DNA from: Symsagittifera roscoffensis
Taxonomy: Eukaryota; Xenacoelomorpha; Acoela; Convolutidae
Assembly: GCF_963678635.1 (NCBI RefSeq)
Contig: NC_087065.1
Location: 32,539,729 to 32,603,728 of the forward strand
Length of the DNA stretch: 64,000 nt
Direction of reading: 5' to 3'
The translations under genes and the position numbers were made by a program. Below are positions 43,756 to 57,485 of the stretch, piece after piece. The notes below the pieces were generated by a model, which ran no database searches, was not told the DNA's origin, and saw only the letters and a program-made list of their open reading frames with translations. The first letter of the stretch is position 1, and the number at the start of each line of letters is the position of its first letter.

Positions 43756-46084
43756 ATAGTGCTCGACCTATATTTTGACTTTCCTGACCAAAACTGGGCA
43801 TGTGCTCGACTTATGTTTTGACTTTCTAAACCGAAATTGGGCATGTGCTCGACTTATGTTTCGACTTTCCCGACCAAAGCTGGGCATGTTTCGATTGTGC
43901 TCGACTCATGTTTCGACTTTCCCGACCAACATTGGGTATGTTTCGACTGTGCTCGACTTAGGTTTTGACTTTCCCGACCAAAATTGGGCATGTTTCGATT
44001 GTGCTTGACCTATGTTTTGCCTTTCCAGACCAAAATTGGGCATGTGCTCGAGTTATGTTTCAACTTTCCAGACCGAAATTGGGCATGTGCTTGACTTATG
44101 TTTCGACTTTCCCGACCAAAATTGGATATGTTTCCACTGTGCTCGACTTGTATTTTGACTTTCCCGACCAAAATTAGGCAGGCATGTTTCGATTTGGTTT
44201 GACCTATCTTTCGACTTTCCCGACCAAAATTGGACTTGTGCTCGACTTATGTTTCGACTTTCCAGACCGAAATTGGGCATTTGCTTGACTTATGTTTCGA
44301 CTTTCCAGACCAAAATTGGGTTTGTTTCGACTGTGTTCGACTTATGTCTTGACTTTCCCGATCAAAATTGGGCATGTTTCGATTGTGCTTGACCTATATT
44401 TCGACTTTCCAGACCGAAATTGGGCATGTGCTCGAGTTATGTTTCGACTTTCCAGACCGAAATTGGGCATGTGCTTGACTTATGTTTCGACTTTCCAGAC
44501 CGAAATTGGGCATGTGCTTGACTTATGTTTCGACTTTCCCGACCAAAATTGGATATGTTTCCACTCTGTTCGACTTATGTTTTGACTTTCTCGACCAAAA
44601 TTGGATATGTTTCGACTGTTCTCGACTTGTCTTTTGACTTTCCCGACCAAAATTAGGCATCTTTCGATTGTGCTTGACCTATGTTTCGACTTTCCCGACC
44701 GAAATTGGACTTGTGCTCGACTTATGTTTTGACTTTCCAGACCGAAATTGGGCATGTGCTTGACTTATGTTTCGACTTTCCAGACCAAAATTGGGTTTGT
44801 TTCCACTGTGCTCGACTTATGTTTCGACTTTCTAAACCGAAATTGGGCATGTGCTCGACTTATGTTTCGACTTTCCCGACCAAAGTTGGGCATGTTTCGA
44901 TTGTGCTCGACTCATGTTTCGACTTTCCCGACCAACATTGGGTATGTTTCGACTGTGCTCGACTTAGGTTTTGACTTTCCCGACCAAAATTGGGCATGTT
45001 TCGATTGTATTTGACCTATGTTTTGACTTTCCAGACCAAAATTGGGCATGTGCTCGAGTTATGTTTCGACTTTCCAGACCGAAATTGGGCATGTGCTTGA
45101 CTTATGTTTCGACTTTCCAGACCGAAATTGGGCATGTGCTTGACTAATGTTTCGACTTTCCAGACCGAAATTGGGTTTGTTTTGACTGTGTTCGACTTAT
45201 GTCTTGACTTTCCCGACCAAAATTGGGCATGTTTCGATTGTGCTTGACCTATATTTCGACTTTCCAGACCAAAATTGGGCATGTGCTCGAGTTATGTTTC
45301 GACTTTCCAGACCAAAATTGGGCATGTGCTTGACTTATGTTTCGACTTTCCAGACCGAAATTGGGCATGTGCTTGACTTATGTTTCGACTTTCCAGACCA
45401 AAATTGGATATGTTTCCACTGTGCTCGACTTGTGTTTTGACTTTCCCGACCAAAATTAGGCAGGCATGTTTCGATTGTGTTTGACCTATCTTTCGACTTT
45501 CCCGACCAAAATTGGACTTGTGCTCGACTTATGTTTCGACTTTCCAGAGGAAATTGGGCATTTGCTTGACTTATGTTTCGAGTTTCCAGTCCAAAATTGG
45601 GTTTGTTTCGACTGTGTTCGACTTATGTCTTGACTTTCCCGACCAAAATTGGGCATGTTTCGATTTTGCTTGACCTATATTTCGACTTTCCAGACCGAAA
45701 TTGGGTATGTGCTCGAGTTATGTTTTGACTTTCCAGACCGAAATTGGGCATGTGCTTGACTTATGTTTCGACTTTCCAGACCGAAATTGGGCATGTGCTT
45801 GACTTATGTTTCGACTTTCCCGACCAAAATTGGATATGTTTCCCTTGTGCTCGTTTTATGTTTTGACTTTTCGACCAAAATTGGGGATATTTTGATAGTG
45901 CTCGACCTATATTTCGACTTTCCAGACCAAGACTGTGCATGTGGTCGACTTATGTTTCGACTTTCTAAACCGAACTTGGGCATGTGCACGACTTATGTTT
46001 CGACCTTTCCGACCAAAATTGGGCATGTTTCGATTGTGCTCGACTCATGTTTCGACCTTCCCGACAAAAATTGGGTATGTTTCG
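43756..46084 (+). repeat. 2329-bp higher-order duplication, copy 1
   Basis: This segment of about 50 monomers is followed directly by what appears to be a near-identical copy. Every landmark variant I compared (CAGGCATG doublings, the GGAAATTGGGC deletion, GACTTTTCGACC) recurs 2329 bp later. Confidence 0.85.
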
Positions 46085-48413
46085 ATAGTGCTCGACCTAT
46101 ATTTTGACTTTCCTGACCAAAACTGGGCATGTGCTCGACTTATGTTTTGACTTTCTAAACCGAAATTGGGCATGTGCTCGACTTATGTTTCGACTTTCCC
46201 GACCAAAGCTGGGCATGTTTCGATTGTGCTCGACTCATGTTTCGACTTTCCCGACCAACATTGGGTATGTTTCGACTGTGCTCGACTTAGGTTTTGACTT
46301 TCCCGACCAAAATTGGGCATGTTTCGATTGTGCTTGACCTATGTTTTGCCTTTCCAGACCAAAATTGGGCATGTGCTCGAGTTATGTTTCAACTTTCCAG
46401 ACCGAAATTGGGCATGTGCTTGACTTATGTTTCGACTTTCCCGACCAAAATTGGATATGTTTCCACTGTGCTCGACTTGTATTTTGACTTTCCCGACCAA
46501 AATTAGGCAGGCATGTTTCGATTTGGTTTGACCTATCTTTCGACTTTCCCGACCAAAATTGGACTTGTGCTCGACTTATGTTTCGACTTTCCAGACCGAA
46601 ATTGGGCATTTGCTTGACTTATGTTTCGACTTTCCAGACCAAAATTGGGTTTGTTTCGACTGTGTTCGACTTATGTCTTGACTTTCCCGATCAAAATTGG
46701 GCATGTTTCGATTGTGCTTGACCTATATTTCGACTTTCCAGACCGAAATTGGGCATGTGCTCGAGTTATGTTTCGACTTTCCAGACCGAAATTGGGCATG
46801 TGCTTGACTTATGTTTCGACTTTCCAGACCGAAATTGGGCATGTGCTTGACTTATGTTTCGACTTTCCCGACCAAAATTGGATATGTTTCCACTCTGTTC
46901 GACTTATGTTTTGACTTTCTCGACCAAAATTGGATATGTTTCGACTGTTCTCGACTTGTCTTTTGACTTTCCCGACCAAAATTAGGCATCTTTCGATTGT
47001 GCTTGACCTATGTTTCGACTTTCCCGACCGAAATTGGACTTGTGCTCGACTTATGTTTTGACTTTCCAGACCGAAATTGGGCATGTGCTTGACTTATGTT
47101 TCGACTTTCCAGACCAAAATTGGGTTTGTTTCCACTGTGCTCGACTTATGTTTCGACTTTCTAAACCGAAATTGGGCATGTGCTCGACTTATGTTTCGAC
47201 TTTCCCGACCAAAGTTGGGCATGTTTCGATTGTGCTCGACTCATGTTTCGACTTTCCCGACCAACATTGGGTATGTTTCGACTGTGCTCGACTTAGGTTT
47301 TGACTTTCCCGACCAAAATTGGGCATGTTTCGATTGTATTTGACCTATGTTTTGACTTTCCAGACCAAAATTGGGCATGTGCTCGAGTTATGTTTCGACT
47401 TTCCAGACCGAAATTGGGCATGTGCTTGACTTATGTTTCGACTTTCCAGACCGAAATTGGGCATGTGCTTGACTAATGTTTCGACTTTCCAGACCGAAAT
47501 TGGGTTTGTTTTGACTGTGTTCGACTTATGTCTTGACTTTCCCGACCAAAATTGGGCATGTTTCGATTGTGCTTGACCTATATTTCGACTTTCCAGACCA
47601 AAATTGGGCATGTGCTCGAGTTATGTTTCGACTTTCCAGACCAAAATTGGGCATGTGCTTGACTTATGTTTCGACTTTCCAGACCGAAATTGGGCATGTG
47701 CTTGACTTATGTTTCGACTTTCCAGACCAAAATTGGATATGTTTCCACTGTGCTCGACTTGTGTTTTGACTTTCCCGACCAAAATTAGGCAGGCATGTTT
47801 CGATTGTGTTTGACCTATCTTTCGACTTTCCCGACCAAAATTGGACTTGTGCTCGACTTATGTTTCGACTTTCCAGAGGAAATTGGGCATTTGCTTGACT
47901 TATGTTTCGAGTTTCCAGTCCAAAATTGGGTTTGTTTCGACTGTGTTCGACTTATGTCTTGACTTTCCCGACCAAAATTGGGCATGTTTCGATTTTGCTT
48001 GACCTATATTTCGACTTTCCAGACCGAAATTGGGTATGTGCTCGAGTTATGTTTTGACTTTCCAGACCGAAATTGGGCATGTGCTTGACTTATGTTTCGA
48101 CTTTCCAGACCGAAATTGGGCATGTGCTTGACTTATGTTTCGACTTTCCCGACCAAAATTGGATATGTTTCCCTTGTGCTCGTTTTATGTTTTGACTTTT
48201 CGACCAAAATTGGGGATATTTTGATAGTGCTCGACCTATATTTCGACTTTCCAGACCAAGACTGTGCATGTGGTCGACTTATGTTTCGACTTTCTAAACC
48301 GAACTTGGGCATGTGCACGACTTATGTTTCGACCTTTCCGACCAAAATTGGGCATGTTTCGATTGTGCTCGACTCATGTTTCGACCTTCCCGACAAAAAT
48401 TGGGTATGTTTTG
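46085..48413 (+). repeat. 2329-bp higher-order duplication, copy 2
   Basis: Direct tandem copy of 43756-46084. The junction is marked by the change from GGGTATGTTTCGA to a TAGTGCTCGACC context near 46085. After about 48413 the two copies diverge (ATAGTGCTC against TGACTGTGCTC). Confidence 0.85.
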
Positions 48414-51400
48414 ACTGTGCTCTACTTATGTCTTGACTTTCCCGACCAAAATTGGGCATGTTTCGATTGTGCTTGACCTATGTTTCGACTTTCCAGACCA
48501 AAATCGATCATGTGCTTGAGTTATGTTTCGACTTTCCAGAACGAAATTGGGCATATGCTTGACTTATGTTTCGACTTTCCAGGCCAAAATTGGGCATGTG
48601 CTTGACTTATGTTTCGACTTTCCCGACCAAAATTGGATATTTTTCCACTGTGCTCGACTTGTGTTTTGACTTTCCCGACCAAAATTAAGCAGACATGTTT
48701 CGATTGTGTTTGACCTATCTTTCGACTTTCCCGACCAAAATTGGACTTGTGCTCGACTTATGTTTCGACTTTCCAGACCGAAATTGGGCATTTGCTTGAC
48801 TTATGTTTCGACTTTCCAGACCAAAATTGGGTTTGTTTCGACTGTGTTCGACTTATGTCTTGACTTTCCCGACCAAAATTGGGCATGTTTCGATTGCGCT
48901 TGACCTATATTTCGACTTTCCAGACCGAAATTGGGCATGTTCTCGAGTTATGTTTCGACTTTCCAGACCGAAATTGGGCATGTGCTTGACTTATGTTTCG
49001 ACTTTCCAGACCGAAATTGGGCATGTGCTTGATTTATGTTTCGACTTTCCCGACCAAAATTGGGTTTGTTTCCACTGTGCTCGACTTATGTTTCGACTTT
49101 CCCGAACAAAATTGGGCATATTTCGATAGTGCTCGACCTATATTTTGACTTTCCAGACCAAAACTGGGCTCGACTTATGTTTTGACATTCTAAACCGAAA
49201 TTGGGCATGTGCTCGACTTATGTTTCGACTTTCCCGACCAAAGTTGGGCATGTTTCGATTGTGCTCGACTCATGTTACGACTTTTCCGACCAACATTGGG
49301 TATGTTTCGACTGTGCTCGACTTAGGTTTTGACTTTCCCGACCAAAATTGGGCATGTTTCGATTGTGCTTGACCTATGTTTTGACTTTCCAGACCAAAAT
49401 TGGGCATGTGCTCGAGTTATGTTTCGACTTTCCAGACCGAAATTGGGCATGTGCTTGACTTATGTTTCGACTTTCCAGACCGAAATTGGGCATGTGCTTG
49501 ACTTATGTTTCGACTTTCCAGACCAAAATTGGGTTTGTTTCGACTGTGTTCGACTTATGTCTTGACTTTCCCGACCAAAATTGGGCATGTTTCGATTGTG
49601 CTTGACCTATATTTCGACTTTCCAGACCGAAATTGGGCATGTGCTCGAGTTATGTTTCGACTTTCCAGACCGAAATTGGGCATGTGCTTGACTTATGTTT
49701 CGACTTTCCAGACCGAAATTGGGCATGTGCTTGACTTATGTTTCGACTTTCCCGACCAAAATTGGATATGTTTCCACTCTGTTCGACTTATGTTTTGACT
49801 TTCCCGACCAAAGTTGGATATGTTTCGACTGTTCTCGACTTGTCTTTTGACTTTCCCGACCAAAATTAGGCATCTTTTGATTGTGCTTGACCTATGTTTC
49901 GACTTTCCCGACCGAAATTGGACTTGTGCTCGACTTATGTTTTGACTTTCCAGACCGAAATTGGGCATGTGCTTGACTTATGTTTCGACTTTCCAGACCA
50001 AAATTGGGTTTGTTTCCACTGTGCTCGACTTATGTTTCGACTTTCCCGAACAAAATTGGGCATATTTCGATAGTGCTCGACCTATATTTTGACTTTCCAG
50101 ACCAAAACTGGGCATGTGCTCGACTTATGTTTCGACTTTCTAAACCGAAATTGGGCATGTGCTCGACTTATGTTTCGACTTTCCCGACCAAAGTTGGGCA
50201 TGTTTCGATTGTGCTCGACCCATGTTTCGACTTTCCCGACCAACATTGGGTATGTTTCGACTGTGCTCGACTTAGGTTTTGACTTTCCCGACCAAAATTG
50301 GGCATGTTTCGATTGTGCTTGACCTATGTTTTGACTTTCCAGACCAAAATTGGGCATGTGCTCGACTTATGTTTTGACTTTCGAGACCGAAATTGGGCAT
50401 AAGCTTGACTCATGTTTCGACTTTCCAGACCGAAATTGGGCATGTGCTTGACTTATGTTTCGACTTTCACGACCAAAATTGGGCATGTGCTTGACCTATG
50501 TTTCGACTTTCCAGACCAAAATTGGGCATTGCTCGACTTATGTTTCGACTTTCCAGACCGAAATTGGGCATGAGCTTGACTCATGTTTCGACTTTCCAGA
50601 CCGAAATTGGGCATGTGCTCGACTTATGTTTTGACTTTCCCGACCAAAATTGGGCATATTTCGATAGTGCTTGACCTATATTTCGAATTTCGAGACCGAA
50701 AATGGCATATGCTTGACTTATGTTTCGACTTTCTAAACCGAAATTGGGCATGTGCTCGACTTATGTTTCGACTTTCCCGACCAAAATTGGGCATGTTTTG
50801 ATTGTGCTCGACTCATGTTTCGACTTTCCCAACCAAAATTGGGTATGTTTCGACTGTGCTTGACTTATGTCTCGACTTTCCCGACCAAAATTGGGCATGT
50901 TTTGATTGTGCTTGACCTATGTTTCCACTTTCCAGACCGAAATTGGGCATGTGCTCGAGTTATGTTTCGACTTTCCAGACCGAAATTGGGCATTTGCTTG
51001 ACTTATGTTTCGACTTTCCAGACCGAAATTGGGCATGTGCTTGACTTATGTTTCGACTTTCCCGACCAAAATTGAATATGTTTCCACTGTGCTCGACTTA
51101 TGTTTTGACTTTCCCGACCAAAATTGGGTATGTTTCGACTGTTCTCGACTTGTCTTTTGACTTTCCCAACCAAAATTGGGCATGTTTCGATTGTGCTTGA
51201 CCTATGTTTCGACTTTCCAGACCAAAATTGGGCATGTGCTTGACTTATGTTTTGACTTTCCAGACCAAAATTGGGCATATTTCGATAGTGCTTGACCTAT
51301 ATTTTGACTTTCCAGACCAAAACTGGGCATGTGCTCGACTTATGTTTCGACTTTCTAAACCGAAATTGGACATGTGCTCGACTTATGTTTCGACTTTCCC

Positions 51401-54400
51401 GACCAAAATTGGGCATGTTTCGATTGTGCTTGACTCATGTTTCGACTTTCCCGACCAAAATTGGGTATGTTTCGACTGTGCTCGACTTATGTTTTAATTT
51501 TCCCGACCAAAATTGGGCATGTGCTTGACCTATGTTTTGACTTCTCAGACCGAAAGTGGGCTTGTGCTCGATTTATGTTTCGACTTTCCAGACCGAAATT
51601 GGGCATGTGCTTGACTTATGTTTCGACTTTACCGACCAAAATTGGATATTTTTCCACTGTGCTCGACTTATGTTTTGACTTTCCCGACCAAAATTGGACA
51701 TATTTCGATAGTGCTCGACCTATAATTCGACTTTCCAGACCGAAACTGGGCATGTGCTTGACTTTTGTTTCGACTTTCTAAACCGAAATTGGGCATGTGC
51801 TCGACTTATGTTTCGACTTTCCCGACCAAAATTGGGCATGTTTTGATTGTGCTCGACTCATGTTTCGACTTTCCCAACCAAAATTGGGTACGTTTCGACT
51901 GTGTTCGACTTATGTCTTGACTTTCGCGACCAAAATTGGGCATGTTTCGATTGTGCTTGACCTATGTTTCGACTTTCCAGACCGAAATTGGGCATGTGCT
52001 CGAGTTATGTTTCGACTTTCCAGACCGAAATTGGGCATGTGCTTGACTTATGTTTCGATTTTCCAGACCGAAAATGGGCATGTGCTTGACTTATGTTTCG
52101 ACTTTCCCGACCAAAATTGGATATGTTTCCACTGTGCTCGACTTATGTTTTGACTTTCCCGACCAAAATTGGGTATGTTTCGACTGTTCTCGACTTTTCT
52201 TTTGACTTTCCCAACCAAAATTGGGCATGTGCTTGACCTATGTTTTGACTTCTCAGACCGAAAGTGGGCATGTGCTCGATTTATGTTTCGACTTTCCAGA
52301 CCGAAATTGGGCATGTGCTTGACTTATGTTTCGACTTTCCCGACCACAATTGGGCATGTTTCGATTGTGCTCGACTCATGTTTCGACTTTCCCGACCAAA
52401 ATTGGGTATGTTTCGACTGTGCTCGACTTATGTTTTGACTTTCCCGACCAAAATTGGGCATGTTTCGATTGTGCTTGACCTATGTTTCGACTTTCCCGAC
52501 CACAATTGGGCATGTTTCGATTGTGCTCGACTCATGTTTCGACTTTCCCGACCAAAATTGGGTATGTTTCGACTGTGCTCGACTTATGTTTTGACTTTCC
52601 CGACCAAAATTGGGCAAGTTTCGATTGTGCTTGACCTATGTTTCGACTTTCCAGACCAAAATTGGGCATGTGCTTGACCTATGTTTTGACTTCTCAGACC
52701 GAAAGTGGGCATGTGCTCGATTTATGTTTCGACTTTCCAGACCGAAATTGGGCATGTGCTTGACTTATGTTTCGACTTTACCGACCAAAATTGGATATTT
52801 TTCCACTGTGCTCGACTTATGTTTTGACTTTCCCGACCAAAATTGGACATATTTCGATAGTGCTCGACCTATACTTCGACTTTCCAGACCGAAACTGGGC
52901 ATGTGCTTGACTTATGTTTCGACTTTCTAAACCGAAATTGGGCATGTGCTCGACTTATGTTTCGACTTTCCCGACCAAAATTGGGCATCTTTTGATTGTG
53001 CTCGACTCATGTTTCGACTTTCCCAACCAAAATTGGGTACGTTTCGACTGTGTTCGACTTATGTCTTGACTTTCGCGACCAAAATTGGGCATGTTTCGAT
53101 TGTGCTTGACCTATGTTTCGACTTTCCAGACCGAAATTGGGCATGTGCTCGAGTTATGTTTCGACTTTCCAGACCGAAATTGGGCATGTGCTTGACTTAT
53201 GTTTCGATTTTCCAGACCGAAATTGGGCATGTGCTTGACTTATGTTTCGACTTTCCCGACCAAAATTGGATATGTTTCCACTGTGCTCGACTTATGTTTT
53301 GACTTTCCCGACCAAAATTGGGTATGTTTCGACTGTTCTCGACTTTTCTTTTGACTTTCCCAACCAGAATTGGGCATGTTTCGATTGTGCTTGACCTATG
53401 TTTTGACTTTCCCGACCACAATTGGGCATGTTTCGATTGTGCTCGACTCATGTTTCGACTTTCCCGACCAAAATTGGGTATGTTTCGACTGTGCTCGACT
53501 TATGTTTTGACTTTCCCGACCAAAATTGGGCATGTTTCGATTGTGCTTGACCTATGTTTCGACTTTCCAGACCAAAAATGGGCATGTGCTTGACTTATGT
53601 TTTGACTTTCTAGACCGAAATTGGGAATGTGCTTGACTCATGTTTCGATTTTCCAGACCGAAATTGGGCATGTGCTTGACTTATGTTTCGACTTTCCCGA
53701 CCAAAATTGGATATTTTTCCACTGTGCTCGACTTATGTTTTGACTTTCCCGACCAAAATTGGGCATATTTCGATAGTGCTCGACCTATATTTCGACTTTC
53801 CAGACCGAAACTGGGCATGTGCTTGACTTATGTTTCGACTTTCTAAACCGAAATTGGGCATGTGTTCGACTTATGTTTCGACTTTCCCGACCACAATTGG
53901 GCATGTTTTGATTGTGCTCGACTCATGTTTCGACTTTCCAAACCAAAATTGGGTAGTTTCGACTGTGTTCGACTTATGTCTTGACTTTCCCGATCAAAAT
54001 TGGGCATGTTTCGATTGTGCTTGACCTATGTTTCGACTTTCCAGACCGAAATTGGGCATGTGCTTGACTTATGTTTCGACTTTCCAGACCGAAATTGGGC
54101 ATGTGCTTGACTTATGTTTCGACTTTCCCGACCAAAATTGGATATGTTTCCACTGTGCTCGACTTATGTTTTGACTTTCCCGACCAAAATTGGATATGTT
54201 TCGACTGTTCTCGACTTGTCTTTTGACTTTCCCAACCTAAATTGGGCATGTTTCGATTGTGCTTGACCTATGTTTCGACTTTCCAGACCGAAATTGGGCA
54301 TGTGCTCGACTTATGTTTCGACTTTCCAGACCGAAATTGGGCATGTGCTTGACTTATACTACGACTTTCCAGACCGAGTTTGGGCATGTGTTCGACTTAT

Positions 54401-55105
54401 GTATCGACTTTCCCGACCAAAATTGGGCATGTGCTCGACCTATATTTCGACTTTCCAGACCGAAATTGGGCATGTGCTTGACTTATGTTTCGACTTTCCA
54501 GAGCAAAATTAGGCATGTGCTCGATTTATGTTTCGACTTTCCAGACCAAAATTAGGCATGTGCTCGACTTATGTTTCGACTTTCCAGACCGAAATTGGGC
54601 ATGTGCTCGATTTATGATTCGACTTTCCAGACCGAAATTTGGCATGTGCTTGACTTATGTTTCGACTTTCCAGACCGAAATTAGGCATGTGCTCGATTTA
54701 TGTTTCGACTTTCCAGACCGAAATTGGGCATGTGCTCGATTTTTGATTCGACTTTCCAGACCGAAATTGGGCATGTGCTTGACTTATGTTTCGACTTTCC
54801 AGACCGAAATTAGGCATGTGCTCGACTTATGTTTCGACTTTCCAGACCGAAATTGGGCATGTGCTCGATTTTTGATTCGACTTTCCAGACCGAAATTAGG
54901 CATGTGCTCGACTTATGTTTCGACTTTCCAGACCGAAATTGGGCATAGGCTCGACTTATTTTTCGACTTTCCAGACCGAAATCGGGCATGTTTCTATTGT
55001 GCTCGAACTCTGTTTCGACCATTCTCGACCTATGTTTCGACTGTGCTCGACCTTTGTTTCGACCCTCTCGACCGAAATCTGGTATGTTTCTGTTTGTGCT
55101 CAACT

Positions 55106-55737
55106 TAAAATTGCTTCTCGACGGCGGAATTTCAGTCGCAAAACTGCACGTGGACGACTTTCAAAGTCGAAACAGAAGTCGAACACCTGGACGCGGGAAA
55201 TTGAAAGCCGCGACAATCAATACAAACTCGTGCATTTTGCTTTTTTTCTGCCTAACAGATTCCGCTGTCCAAGCTTTATTCTTAGCTTCATTCAAAAATT
55301 TAGTCCGAAAGAGTAAAAATCACCCTCAAAACTATCTTGCATCCATAAAGTTAGTCCTCCAGATTTAAAAAAGGTTTCAAAGAAGATTACCAATACAGTT
55401 TTTTTGTTAATTTTCTATTGAGTTTGGGACTGATTGGCATCGAAACACTTAAAAATTCTTGCAGGTGCTACTTATTTCCTTAATAAGTCGAAGAAAAGGG
55501 TCCAAGTGGTCCTTTTTCTGTTACTACTTCGTTTACACAATACCGATTTAAAATAATCAGATAAAAGGCTGAAAAACTTTGCTTGAAAATGGGTTATTTA
55601 AGACAAAAAAATGGAAAAGTTTCAGAAAAACCTTGCTCGTAATTTGAGAATTTTTAAAATAGGACCAGATCCTCAAAAAAGGGCTAGTTTTTTAGTCAAT
55701 GTTAATCTGTATTTTTGCTCAACCTTCAAACAAAAGA
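55106..55737. other. Right flank of the satellite, no gene
   Basis: Monomer remnants fade out between 54985 and about 55200, with scattered GTCGAAAC-like words beyond the last clear unit. No gene recognised after that. Confidence 0.5.
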
Positions 55738-55745
55738 ATGAAATG

Positions 55746-56215
55746 GGTTGAAATACGGTTTTAGGAATTTTGGAAACATGGTTCACAAAAAAATTGAAAT
55801 CTTTCCTTTTAGTGTAAACTGATATTTTTAGAGACAATTTTAAAGTTTCTATTTGTTAATTAGTTTGAAACGAATTATCCCCCCCCCCCCATTGAAAAAG
55901 AATTGAACAGTAAAATATCTACGAGCTTTGTACGTTGTAATTGGTTAAAATACGGTTGTAGGAGTTTTGGAAACATGGCCCACAAAAAATTGAAACATCT
56001 GCTCTTTGTATAAATTGAACCAAATTTCAGAGGTATTTTTAAAATTGTCTATTTGTTAATTCGTTTTCTTCGTTTTTTCTTGATTTTAGCACTGTTTGAG
56101 CGGATCTTGTCAACTATTGCCCTCTTCCTACGGTACCATAGTAAATTGAAACGAACTCCCCCATTGAAGAGGAATTGAACAGTAAAATATCTACGAGCTT
56201 TGTACGTTGTAACAG
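55746..56215. repeat. Diverged direct repeat, two units of ~200-270 bp
   Basis: GGTTGAAATACGGTT.TAGGA.TTTTGGAAACATGG-like sequence starts both at 55746 and at about 55943. Each unit ends with ATTGAACAGTAAAATATC then TACGAGCTTTGTACGTTG (55904 and 56174). The second unit is longer because of an internal insertion. Non-coding. Confidence 0.75.
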
Positions 56216-56879
56216 GTTTTTCAATTTTTGCATTAGGGTAGGTGATAGTTAACAAAATTTGTTTGAGCTTCTTCATTACAGAATGAAGGGAAATTTTGAT
56301 AAACCGCCTGACGCGACCGGCTAAAATTGAATTAGGGATTCCGCAACATGGTGGAACAACGCGGAACAACATAGTTTTCATAGGACTGCAACATGTTCCA
56401 CGGACAAATAGCTAAAACTTTGTATTACTCCAAAAACAGACAACTTTGTGTAAACCGCAACAACAATGGTGGAATCTGCAACCAAATTTGCGGATTCTGG
56501 AACAGTTTGTGCAATCCAAAAACAAATAATTACGCTGTGGATGTTACATGATTTTTTTCTATATGTTTTTTGAAGAAAGTTTTTGGCTCAGTCTCAGCTT
56601 ATTGGATGCCGGCTTTATTTCTGTTGGCCCATTTTCTGATTTTTTCCCTAAAATTGTGGTGCTTTTGAGATTGATAGACTCTGGCACCAATTTTTGAATG
56701 CCCAAACTCAACCCAACTAGGACCTCTTTGAAAAACTTAAAAAGATTCCAACACGAAAAAAAACGTGTTTCTTTTTTCAACGTGTTTGTCGTTTTTTCAC
56801 TTCCTTCTTCAATTGTAACAGCGTTCTAAATTCTTTTTGCTAAATTTTTTCACCATCATGGTGCATTCATCCTTTAATT
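56216..56879. other. No gene recognised
   Basis: AT-rich with several GGAATC/CCGCAAC words related to the repeat family at 56880-57250. Minus-strand frames here show no domain. Confidence 0.4.
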
Positions 56880-57250
56880 GTTGTATCGCAAGGGGTGCAA
56901 AGGTCAGTTTAACTTCTGCGTAAAAAAAGTGATAAGTAAGTTCAAGCTGTACTGGAATCCGCGACTATGAGCGGGATCCACAAAGTGTAAGCAGATTCCG
57001 CAAATAGTCAGCAGAATCCGCAAATTGTAAGCGGAATCGGCATAAACTTGCGGAATAAACACAAGTTTGCGGAATCCGCCTAAAATTGCAGATTTTAGAC
57101 CAACTAGTTCTATTCGCTTGTTGGAGAATCCGCAACACAATTAAGGTGCCGACAAAACTTTTGTTTTAAATATTTGTTCGCAGATCTGGATTCCATTGAC
57201 CTACAGACACCAAAGTGTGCGCCTATCCAGGAAAGGGGCAAAAAGCAATA
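56880..57250. repeat. Dispersed repeat with GCGGAATCC motifs, copy related to 62.1-62.9 kb
   Basis: GCGGAATCCGC-type words occur repeatedly (about 56955-57140), followed by CTATTCGCTTGTTGGAGAATCC, GTGCCGACAAAA and the end phrase TGCGCCTATCCAGG (57211). The same order, with CTATATTTGCTTGTTGCGG, GTGC.GACAAAATT and TGCTCCTATCCAG, is found at 62.28-62.87 kb, so this is an interspersed element with short internal tandem repeats. Confidence 0.6.
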
Positions 57251-57485
57251 ACTAAAATCAATTTATGTTATTCAAGTTAAGCATCAGAACTTGGCGAGTG
57301 TTTGCTGGCTCTTGCAAAAAAACATCTGGCTTTATTAACTTCAATATTTTACTTAAAATGTGAGACACAAACCCTCACAGAACAATTTTAGAGCAGTTTT
57401 TTTTCTTTTTGAAAAGGAACAAAAATCAAGACAGAACCAGTTTGAGGGAACAAGCAAGACCGAATCAAATGCTTTTGGACTTATT

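Larger units (their letters stand above)
31476..55105 (+). repeat. Giant satellite array of 43-bp and 52-bp monomers (~23.6 kb)
   Basis: The basic 43-bp monomer is TTTCGACTTTCC, then AGACCGAAATTGGGCAT, then GTGCTCGACTTATG, in one orientation throughout. A 52-bp form carries a 9-bp insert (TTCGATTGT) after GGGCATGT, often with the CCCGACCAAAATTGG variant of the core. At an average of roughly 47 bp there are about 500 monomers. The monomer has no stop codon in any of its three forward frames, and both lengths leave remainder 1 on division by 3. Every forward frame therefore cycles through one 43-residue peptide repeat, which explains the many overlapping frames of up to 272 codons. No start context, intron or conserved flanking frame supports a gene. 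No transposon interrupts the array. Confidence 0.95.

Noticed and set aside
31476-55105. CRISPR-like array
   Set aside because: The repeats are head-to-tail without unique spacers, the genome is eukaryotic, and no cas-like genes are present.
31559-55108. Dozens of overlapping reading frames up to 272 codons containing MFRLSRPKLGM or MPNFGLESRN
   Set aside because: They are translations of a stop-free tandem monomer in every forward frame (and partly the reverse). There is no unique sequence, start context, intron or frame preference.
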